A stretch of DNA of 64,000 nucleotides from Elusimicrobiota bacterium (GTDB lineage: Bacteria; Elusimicrobiota; Elusimicrobia; UBA1565; UBA9628), in NCBI GenBank assembly GCA_003151975.1, contig PLZD01000058.1:52046-116045 (forward strand). Direction: 5' to 3'. The position numbers and the translations under genes are program-made. Positions 58,155-64,000 of the stretch are shown here, one piece after another. The notes under the pieces were generated by a model that was given only the letters and a program-made list of their open reading frames with translations, was not told where the DNA came from and made no database searches. The first letter of the stretch is position 1; each line of letters opens with the position of its first letter.

Positions 58155-58997
58155 TTAGGGGTGCTGCAGCGGCGCGCCCATCAAGGTCTTGATCCCGCGC
58201 AGGGGGGAAGGGTCCGCATCGAGCACGCCCTTCTCGTAGAGCATGATCACCGTGCTGCCCATGTTGAAAACGCCGAACTCGTCGCCGCGGCGCAGCGTCA
58301 GGGCCGGCTCGTAGTCGAGCTTGGTGGTGCCCGACTCTCCCGCGTGGGCGGCGGAGTCCAACGTCCGGTCGAAGAACAGCGTCATGTTGCCGACGCCGAC
58401 GGCGGCGACCATCACAAGCGCCGCGAGCCCTTTCTCCGTCTCGATGACCGCCAGCGCGCGCTCGTTGCGGGCGAAGAGTCCGTCCACGTTCTCGACGCTC
58501 GCGAAGTTGACCGGCCAAAGGACGCCCGGGATGTGCGCGCCCGCAATCACGCGCCCGTCGACCGGCGCGTGCACGCGGTGATAGTCCGTCGGGCAAAGAT
58601 AGTAAGTGAGGTAGTGCCCGCCCTCGAAGCGCGACGCGAACTGATTCCCCCCCAGCAGGCCCGACACGGTGTAAGTCTTGCCCTTGGCTTGAATCAAAGT
58701 GCCGGCGTCGACAAGGCCGGCCTGCGTGATGAGCGCGTCGGCCGGATGCACGACGCCGGGGCCGATCGGCCGCAAGCCGGGCTTAAGCCGCCGCGTAAAG
58801 AACTCGCCGATCGTGCGGTACTCGGAAAGCGGACGCTCGGCGGCGGCCGTGTCGATGTCGTAGAATTTCGCGAAGGACTCGATCGACTTGCGGCCCAAGG
58901 GCTGGGGCAGAGGAAGGTTCACGAGTCCGCCGACCAGCCGGCTGAAAGCGCGTTTGGGCAGCAGCCCCATCGCGAAGCGCCAGAGAGAACCGTTCAT
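58155..58997 (-). CDS. psd: phosphatidylserine decarboxylase
   Basis: 280 residues. It makes phosphatidylethanolamine; the proenzyme self-cleaves at a Gly-Ser bond to form a pyruvoyl group. Motifs: LPLPQPLGRKSIESFAKFYDID, EFFTRRLKPGLRPI, FEGGHYLTYYLCPTDYHRVHAPVDG with the conserved His, and the cleavage site FNMGSTVIML (MGST instead of the common LGST). ATG 58997 gives the usual length; the frame is open further upstream but that part is not conserved. The 58004-58154 gap towards the prepilin gene holds no gene. Confidence 0.95.
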   Translation of the reverse strand: MNGSLWRFAMGLLPKRAFSRLVGGLVNLPLPQPLGRKSIESFAKFYDIDTAAAERPLSEYRTIGEFFTRRLKPGLRPIGPGVVHPADALITQAGLVDAGTLIQAKGKTYTVSGLLGGNQFASRFEGGHYLTYYLCPTDYHRVHAPVDGRVIAGAHIPGVLWPVNFASVENVDGLFARNERALAVIETEKGLAALVMVAAVGVGNMTLFFDRTLDSAAHAGESGTTKLDYEPALTLRRGDEFGVFNMGSTVIMLYEKGVLDADPSPLRGIKTLMGAPLQHP

Positions 58998-59004
58998 GGC
59001 GCGG

Positions 59005-59994
59005 CTAGGGCGTCGCGTCGAAGAATGGATCGCGCAGCCAAACATTGGCCATGCGCGAGCCCGGGTTGGTTTGGCGATCGCACGCTTGGCCGCCGCAGAA
59101 ATGCCTCGCGTCCCAGGCGCTCTCGCCGGGATAGCCGTAAGGTCCCAGGTCGTCGACGAACGCGGAAGAAGGATGCGACTCCGGCTCGCCGACATTGTTC
59201 CAGCGCGCGCCCGGGCCTTTGAGCTCGGCCAGCTTAAATTCTCCTTTGCCGTCCATGGCTTCGCGGCAGCTCCACGCCGAGTACGCCGAAGGCTTGCCGT
59301 CGATTGCGGCGTCGAAGTATTGGTGGTGCTTGCCGCCCGAGAGATAAATCCAGGGATGCGTCCCGGCCAGGAAGCGCGCGTCGGCCTTGGGCCAGACGAA
59401 GCCCCAGTTTTCGACCGCGGACAGCCGGAAGGTGCGGCCGTCGTCGTACGACTCGGCTCTCACGCCGACGACTTGGATGTCGCCTTTGTGGTCGTCGCGG
59501 CAGAAGCGCGAGATCACATAGCCGCCGTCCTGTCGCCAGATCGTGTTGTAGAGGATGTGGACCGCGATGGGGGCGGGGCCGCACTTTGGGCGCGGGCCGA
59601 CGCAGCCCACGGGCCGGACTTGAAAGGCCACGACCGGCTCGTCGGGACGGCGCGCGTTCTCGCGGCTGTCGAAGATCAAAAACGGCCGGAAGGCGTCGGC
59701 AAGTTCCCCTTCCACGGCATCGGCCAGGCCGTCGCGGTCGGCGTCCTCCGAAAGATCGCGCGCCAAAATCGAGCGGCTCAGGGTCACTGACTCCGGGAAA
59801 TTCGTCGACGCCTGCGCGGCCGGCCCCAGATCCCGCGAGACGACCGCGGCCGCTCGCGGGGTTGCGGCGCCCGGCGCCGACGCGTCGCCCGCCAATCCCT
59901 TTAGCTCGGCCAAGGCGCGCCCGTCGTCCGCGGAAGCTGCCGCGGTCGCCAGACAGGCGACGAAAAGCGCGAGAATCCCTCGACGGAGAATCAT
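59005..59994 (-). CDS. exported Vps62-like domain protein
   Basis: 329 residues with signal peptide (MILRRGILALFVACLATAAASA). After a disordered stretch, DADRDGLADAVEGELA resembles a calcium-binding DxDxDG loop, then LADAFRPFLIFDSREN and YLSGGKHHQYFDAAIDG suggest a Vps62-like fold. Six cysteines fit a periplasmic or secreted location. ATG 59994 is 9 bases after TAAACT with a TG extension (60004-60009). psd starts 7 bases after its stop, so the pair is likely one unit. Function unknown. Confidence 0.65.
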   Translation of the reverse strand: MILRRGILALFVACLATAAASADDGRALAELKGLAGDASAPGAATPRAAAVVSRDLGPAAQASTNFPESVTLSRSILARDLSEDADRDGLADAVEGELADAFRPFLIFDSRENARRPDEPVVAFQVRPVGCVGPRPKCGPAPIAVHILYNTIWRQDGGYVISRFCRDDHKGDIQVVGVRAESYDDGRTFRLSAVENWGFVWPKADARFLAGTHPWIYLSGGKHHQYFDAAIDGKPSAYSAWSCREAMDGKGEFKLAELKGPGARWNNVGEPESHPSSAFVDDLGPYGYPGESAWDARHFCGGQACDRQTNPGSRMANVWLRDPFFDATP

Positions 59995-60079
59995 CCTGGA
60001 TCAAGTTTACCAAATGGCCCGGCTTCCCGCCTGAGCCCTTGGGCCCAGACCCTCCGATGGAACTCAAATCACGAAATGC

Positions 60080-60085
60080 TAGGAT
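60080..60085 (+). promoter_or_regulatory. extended -10 element of hldE
   Basis: TGCTAGGAT with TAGGAT at 60080-60085, nine bases before ATG 60095; the predicted leader is only 2-3 bases. Confidence 0.4.
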
Positions 60086-60094
60086 GGACCAATC

Positions 60095-60565
60095 ATGGCT
60101 CGCTCGACAGATAAAATTCGCGCGCTCAAGAAACTGCTGACCCTTCGCGACCTCTGGCGCTGGGAAGGCAAGAAAGTCGTCTTCACCAACGGCGTGTTCG
60201 ACATCTTTCACGCAGGCCACGTGGCGCTATTAGAAAAGTGCCGGAGCCTGGGCGACGTGCTCGTGCTGGGCCTCAACTCCGACGCCTCGGCCAAGCGCCT
60301 GGGCAAGGGGCCGGAGCGGCCGATCAACAAGTGGCAGGACCGCGCGGCCGTACTCTGCGCGCTTTCCTGCGTGGACGCCGTCATTGAGTTTTCCGAGGAC
60401 ACGCCCGCCGAGCTCCTCGCGAAGCTCCGGCCGGACATTTTGGTCAAAGGCGGCGACTACAGGAAAGATCAGGTCGCGGGCCGCGAGTCGGCGGGCAAGG
60501 TCGTCATCGTCCCTCTCAAGAAAGGCTACTCGACGACTTCTATCGTGAACCGCCTGCGGCGTTAA
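60095..60565 (+). CDS. hldE: D-glycero-beta-D-manno-heptose 1-phosphate adenylyltransferase
   Basis: 156 residues. Nucleotidyltransferase fold with TNGVFDIFHAGHVALLEKCRSLGD (HxGH site), LGLNSDASAKRLGKGPERPINKWQDRAAVL, ILVKGGDYRKDQVAGRE and the GYSTTSIVNRLR tail. This corresponds to the C-terminal half of bifunctional HldE (HldC/RfaE2 type); the kinase half is not encoded here. It makes ADP-heptose together with GmhA (53625-54221). Confidence 0.93.
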   Translation: MARSTDKIRALKKLLTLRDLWRWEGKKVVFTNGVFDIFHAGHVALLEKCRSLGDVLVLGLNSDASAKRLGKGPERPINKWQDRAAVLCALSCVDAVIEFSEDTPAELLAKLRPDILVKGGDYRKDQVAGRESAGKVVIVPLKKGYSTTSIVNRLRR

Positions 60566-60671
60566 GCAGGCGCTTGAGCTCGGCAAGGCGCGACTTCAGA
60601 GTATCATTCGGACGGCGCGGCGCGCACGCGATCCCGACGATCAACAGGGCCGAGAAGATCACATCTACCAT
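60540..60671 (-). CDS. candidate 43-residue single-helix membrane peptide
   Basis: Small reading frame starting MVDVIFSALLIVGIACAPRR, a single hydrophobic helix followed by a positively charged helix (LKSRLAELKRLL). TATCCT on the minus strand (60683-60678) lies exactly six bases before the ATG, the same geometry as at other starts. Its last 26 bases run antisense to the end of hldE. No homolog known to me; could be chance, but the promoter spacing and peptide character argue for a real gene. Confidence 0.4.
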   Translation of the reverse strand: MVDVIFSALLIVGIACAPRRPNDTLKSRLAELKRLLNAAGGSR

Positions 60672-60738
60672 TCCCCAAGGATAGTCCGGAAACTCCGCCG
60701 CAGCTAGAGGATCTTGGTCACGCGGGCCGTGACTTGCG

Positions 60739-62190
60739 TCACTTCACCGCTTCTTTGATGAGCTTGTTGACGAGCGCCGGGTTGGCCTTGCCCTTCGAGA
60801 GCTTCATGACGGCGCCGACGATGCGGCCCGCGGCGGCTTCTTTTCCCGACTTGAGGTCGGCCGCGGCCTGAGGGTTGGCGGCCAGGGCCTCGCTCACCCA
60901 GCCTTTGACCTGACCTTCGTCCAAGACCTGCGAGAGGCCCAGCTTCTCGACCAGGACTTTCGGGTCCTCGCGCGTCTCGAAAGCTTTCGCGAAAACTTCC
61001 TTGGCGCCCTTGCTCGAAATAGTGTTGTTGAGCGTGAGCTCGACAAGGCTCGCCATCATTTTGGGAGTGACTGGGCTCTCGGCGATGGACTTGCCTTCTT
61101 TATTGAGGCGGCCGAGCAGCTCGGTCGTGATGAGATTGGCCAGCGGCTTGGCGAATTCCTTCGGCCGGCCCGACATGGCCTCGTCGAAATAAGCGCTCAG
61201 CGTCTTCTCGGAGGTCAGGACCTCGGCGTCGTAGGCGGAGAGCGCAAAGGTGGACGCAAGGCGCAGGCGGCGCGCTTCGGGAAGTTCAGGCAAGGCGGCT
61301 TTTAGCTTCGCGACCCAGACCGGGTCGGCGTGGAGCGGCACGAGATCGGGATCGGGAAAGTAGCGGTAGTCGTGCGCCTCTTCCTTGGAGCGCATCGACT
61401 CGGTGCGCATGTTGACGGCGTCCCAAAGGCGCGTCTCCTGCTTGATCGTCCCGCCGGATTCTATGATCTCGATCTGCCGGCGGTACTCGTACTCAAGCGC
61501 GTCCTTGACGTTCTTGAATGAGTTTACATTCTTGATCTCGGCGCGCGTGCCGAATTTTGTCGAGCCCGCGAGCATGACCGACACGTTGGCGTCGCAGCGC
61601 ATCTCGCCTTTTTCCATGTCGCAGCGCGAAACGCCGACGAATTGCAGGACTTCCTTCAAAGCGGTCAGGTACGCATAGGCCTCGTCCGAACTGCGGATGT
61701 CGGGCTCGGTCACGATCTCGATGAGCGGCACGCTGGAGCGGTTGAAGTCGACCAGCGAATAGTCGAGCTCTTCGGAGCCGATCTCATGAAGAAGCTTTCC
61801 CGCGTCCTCTTCGAGATGGATGCGGTGGATGCGCACGCGCTTGCGCGAGCCGTCCGGGAGCTTGGTGTCGAGGCCCCCGTGCTGCGAGAAGGGCTCCTCG
61901 TACTGGGAAATCTGATACGCCTTCGGCAGGTCGGGATAGAAATAATTCTTGCGCGCGAAGATCGAGGTCGCGGCGAGCTTGCAGTCCAGCGCCAGCGCGG
62001 CCTGAAAAGCGAGCTCGACGGCCCGTTTATTCAACACGGGAAGAACGCCGGGCTGGCCCGTGCAGACCGGGCAGATGCGCGAATTGGCCGTCATGCCGAA
62101 GCCGTCGTTGGCGCAGCCGCAGAAGAGCTTGGTGCGCGTGCCGAGCTGGCAGTGAACCTCGAGGCCCACGACCATTTCGTACTTGTTCAC
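60739..62190 (-). CDS. gatB: aspartyl/glutamyl-tRNA amidotransferase subunit B
   Basis: 483 residues. Subunit of GatCAB that phosphorylates and amidates Glu-tRNA-Gln or Asp-tRNA-Asn. MVVGLEVHCQLGTRTKLFCGCAN, CPVCTGQPGVLPVLN, RKNYFYPDLPKAYQISQYEEPF and DFNRSSVPLIEIVTEPDIRS are diagnostic, with the helical and YqeY-like tail domain from about 290. GTG 62190 overlaps the Nudix stop. The full length is present. Confidence 0.97.
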   Translation of the reverse strand: MNKYEMVVGLEVHCQLGTRTKLFCGCANDGFGMTANSRICPVCTGQPGVLPVLNKRAVELAFQAALALDCKLAATSIFARKNYFYPDLPKAYQISQYEEPFSQHGGLDTKLPDGSRKRVRIHRIHLEEDAGKLLHEIGSEELDYSLVDFNRSSVPLIEIVTEPDIRSSDEAYAYLTALKEVLQFVGVSRCDMEKGEMRCDANVSVMLAGSTKFGTRAEIKNVNSFKNVKDALEYEYRRQIEIIESGGTIKQETRLWDAVNMRTESMRSKEEAHDYRYFPDPDLVPLHADPVWVAKLKAALPELPEARRLRLASTFALSAYDAEVLTSEKTLSAYFDEAMSGRPKEFAKPLANLITTELLGRLNKEGKSIAESPVTPKMMASLVELTLNNTISSKGAKEVFAKAFETREDPKVLVEKLGLSQVLDEGQVKGWVSEALAANPQAAADLKSGKEAAAGRIVGAVMKLSKGKANPALVNKLIKEAVK

Positions 62191-62588
62191 TTGGCGCTCC
62201 AAAGTTCCAGGAGCTTGAAATCGGACGGGTACTTGAGCTTCTTCGCGGCGGCCTCTTGCGGGACCCACTTCGCGTCCATGATCTCGCGCGCGTCGGGCTT
62301 GCCGACTTTCTCGATGGGCTCCATGCGGTACCACTTCACCTTTTTCGCGACCGGCCGGCCTTGCCGCGAAAAGTTATAAGCGACCGTCGTGAGGACCCCG
62401 AGCGACTTGCAGCGCCAGCCGGTCTCTTCCTCGACCTCGCGCAGCGCCGCCTTGAGCGGCGTCTCGCCCGCGTCGAGATGGCCCTTCGGGAAGGTCCAGA
62501 CTTTTTCGCCGGCCAAATTGGTCACCTTGATGAGCAGCAGCTTCCCGCCGTGCCCAACGATGCCGCCCGCCGCGTATTCCTTATCCAT
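62187..62588 (-). CDS. Nudix hydrolase between gatA and gatB
   Basis: 133 residues. Nudix box GX5EX7REUXEEXGU is intact: GHLDAGETPLKAALREVEEETGW. N-terminus AAGGIVGHGGKLLLIKV. It resembles the bis(5'-nucleosyl)-tetraphosphatase or MutT-like class, removing toxic nucleotides. It overlaps gatA by 8 bases and gatB by 4 bases, so it is translated as part of the gat operon, an uncommon position. Confidence 0.9.
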   Translation of the reverse strand: MDKEYAAGGIVGHGGKLLLIKVTNLAGEKVWTFPKGHLDAGETPLKAALREVEEETGWRCKSLGVLTTVAYNFSRQGRPVAKKVKWYRMEPIEKVGKPDAREIMDAKWVPQEAAAKKLKYPSDFKLLELWSAK

Positions 62589-64000
62589 TGAGTTTGGGAA
62601 ACGGGCTGGCGTTCTCGAGCGCGCCGGCCGCGCGCAGCAAGGTCCCTTCCGAAAACGCGGGGCCGATCAACTGCAGGCCGATCGGCAGGCCGAGCCGGGT
62701 CAGCCCGCACGGAATGGAGATCGAGGCGTTGCCCGCCATGTTCGAGGGGATCGTGAAGACGTCGGAGAGATACATCGCCAGGGGGTCGTCGACTTTCTCG
62801 CCGAACTTGAAGGCGGCCGTGGGCGCTGTCGGCGTCGCGAGCACATCGACCTCGCGAAACACATCGTCAAAATCGCGCGCGATGAGCGTGCGCACGCGCT
62901 GGGCCTTTCCGTAGTAGGCGTCATAGTAGCCCGACGACAAGGCGTAGGTGCCGAGCATGATGCGGCGCTTGACCTCGGGGCCGAACCCCGCGCCGCGCGT
63001 GGCCTCGTAGACTTCCTCGAGGCTCTTGGACTCGGGCGAGCTCAGTCCGTAGCGGATGCCGTCGAAACGCGCGAGGTTCGAGCTCGCCTCCGACGGCGCT
63101 ACGATGTAGTAGGAGCCGACGGCGTAAGAGCTGTGCGGCAAAGAAACGTCCTTGACGACCGCGCCCAATTTCTTAAGAGTCTCGACGGCGGCGAGCACCG
63201 CGCCCTCGACTTCGGCGTCGGTCCCTTTGATGAAATACTCTTTGGGCAAACCGATGCGCAGGCCCTTGATCTGACCCTTGAGTCCCGCGAGCGCCTCACC
63301 AGGCGTTTTAAGGGAAGACGTCGTGTCCCGCGCGTCGTGTCCGCCGATGACCGAGAGCAAGAGGGCGGCATCCTCGGTCGTGCGCGCGAACGGCCCGATC
63401 TGATCGAGCGAGGAGGCAAACGCGATGAGCCCGAAGCGCGAGACGAGGCCGTAGGTCGGCTTCAACCCCACCACGCCGCAAAAGGATGCGGGCTGGCGGA
63501 TCGAGCCGCCGGTGTCGGAGCCCAGCGCCAACGGGGCCATGCGCGCGGCCACCGCCGCGGCCGATCCCCCCGACGAGCCGCCGGGGACGCGGTCCGTGTC
63601 CCAAGGATTGGCCGTCTTGAAGAAAGCGGAGTTCTCGGTAGACGAGCCCATCGCGAACTCGTCGAGATTCGTTTTGCCGATGAACACGGCGTCCTCGGCT
63701 TTCATGCGCTCGACAACGGTCGCGTCGTAGGCGGCGCGATAGCCCTTGAGTATTTTCGACGAGCAGGTCGTCTCGACGCCTTCGAGCAGAATATTGTCCT
63801 TGAGCGCGACGGGAACGCCGGCCAGGCGGCCCAACTTCTCGCCGCGAGCGCGCTTAGCGTCGACGGCCGCGGCGCGCTTCATCGCGTCTTCCTCTAATAA
63901 GGTCACGAAAGCCTTGATCTTGGGTTCGAGCGCGCGGACGCGCTCAAAATGCGCCTTGGCGACCTCGACGGCGGACAATTTCCCGGAAGCCACCGCGTCG
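62581..64000 (-). CDS. gatA: aspartyl/glutamyl-tRNA amidotransferase subunit A (5' end outside window)
   Basis: More than 470 residues of an amidase-signature protein that releases ammonia from glutamine for GatB. The catalytic Lys is in VALKDNI, with cis-Ser and nucleophile Ser in PGGSSGGSAAAVAA and GSDTGGSIRQPASFCGVVGLKPTYG. The C-terminus is complete; the start lies beyond 64000, where gatC may also be. Followed by Nudix and gatB. Confidence 0.96.
   Translation of the reverse strand, partial: DAVASGKLSAVEVAKAHFERVRALEPKIKAFVTLLEEDAMKRAAAVDAKRARGEKLGRLAGVPVALKDNILLEGVETTCSSKILKGYRAAYDATVVERMKAEDAVFIGKTNLDEFAMGSSTENSAFFKTANPWDTDRVPGGSSGGSAAAVAARMAPLALGSDTGGSIRQPASFCGVVGLKPTYGLVSRFGLIAFASSLDQIGPFARTTEDAALLLSVIGGHDARDTTSSLKTPGEALAGLKGQIKGLRIGLPKEYFIKGTDAEVEGAVLAAVETLKKLGAVVKDVSLPHSSYAVGSYYIVAPSEASSNLARFDGIRYGLSSPESKSLEEVYEATRGAGFGPEVKRRIMLGTYALSSGYYDAYYGKAQRVRTLIARDFDDVFREVDVLATPTAPTAAFKFGEKVDDPLAMYLSDVFTIPSNMAGNASISIPCGLTRLGLPIGLQLIGPAFSEGTLLRAAGALENASPFPKLNG

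Noticed and set aside
1-64000. CRISPR arrays, tRNA/rRNA genes, IS elements or phage attachment sites
   Set aside because: No regularly spaced repeats, cloverleaf, rRNA core motifs, transposase or integrase were seen in either strand.

Overview
This is a gene-dense, GC-rich bacterial chromosome segment with about 70 protein genes on both strands. No gap reaches 300 bases; the longest is about 190. I see no rRNA, tRNA, CRISPR array, insertion sequence or prophage. Two-enzyme ADP-heptose evidence (gmhA, hldE C-terminal type), a prepilin-type protein, an RseB-like envelope regulator and psd indicate a diderm (Gram-negative) cell. Overall style and gene content fit a GC-rich uncultivated lineage such as Elusimicrobiota, but that placement is my inference and no marker here proves it.

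Layout. 1-1395 (-): hpt and the N-terminal part of ftsH. 1459-6040 (+): a soluble receiver-kinase-receiver hybrid, a Ycf46-like AAA ATPase and two membrane-anchored proteins sharing an unrecognised repeat. 6098-8297 (+): secreted protein, macro-domain hydrolase, ddl. 8375-10429 (+): ECF sigma, zinc anti-sigma and RseB-like protein. 10444-13529 (+): SSS transporter, candidate small RNA, TauE-type transporter, secreted Gly-rich protein. 13600-19969 (+): infC-rpmI-rplT-pheS-pheT, ZapB-like, ZapA-like, rarA. 19966-20965 (-): membrane protein and HTH regulator. 21103-25505: xseA-xseB-acyltransferase, small unknowns, RluA-type pseudouridine synthase. 25545-27341: MazG-like and DenV-like repair genes divergent from a Xre-RES toxin-antitoxin pair. 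27338-37327 (-): a roughly 10-kb gene train DoxX, dnaX, recR, cystathionine beta-synthase, TPR protein, two peptidases, cystathionine gamma-lyase/synthase. 37363-48323: envelope and signalling genes, nagZ-like, HD-GYP, rsmI, tsaC-like, glyA, receiver protein. 48320-50750 (+): nucleoside salvage (MTA phosphorylase, add, cdd). 50754-54221 (+): accB-like, zinc-ribbon membrane protein, accC, gmhA. 54218-55518: AT-richer accessory patch with a RelE/HigB-type toxin-antitoxin pair. 55515-60671: HAD phosphatase, prepilin/polytopic fusion, psd, hldE, small ORF. 60739-64000 (-): gatB, Nudix, partial gatA.

The most striking signal is regulatory. At more than a dozen operon heads on both strands, a sigma70-type -10 hexamer ends 5-7 bases (most often exactly 6) before the start codon, so the predicted transcription start falls on or next to the start codon. 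Several have full promoters with 17-base spacers, for example TTGACA-17-TATACT-6-ATG at 20478 and 26308. This geometry means leaderless mRNAs, and it helps choose start codons. Exceptions that keep a leader and Shine-Dalgarno site are informative: infC (ATA start), the ECF sigma gene and the accessory toxin gene.

Second-tier items are a candidate small RNA with its own TATAAT and terminator (11887-11975), an operator filling the promoter spacer of the Xre-RES operon, a covarying dispersed hairpin repeat, a BCCP with an atypical biotinyl-lysine motif, and a prepilin fused to a five-helix membrane domain.
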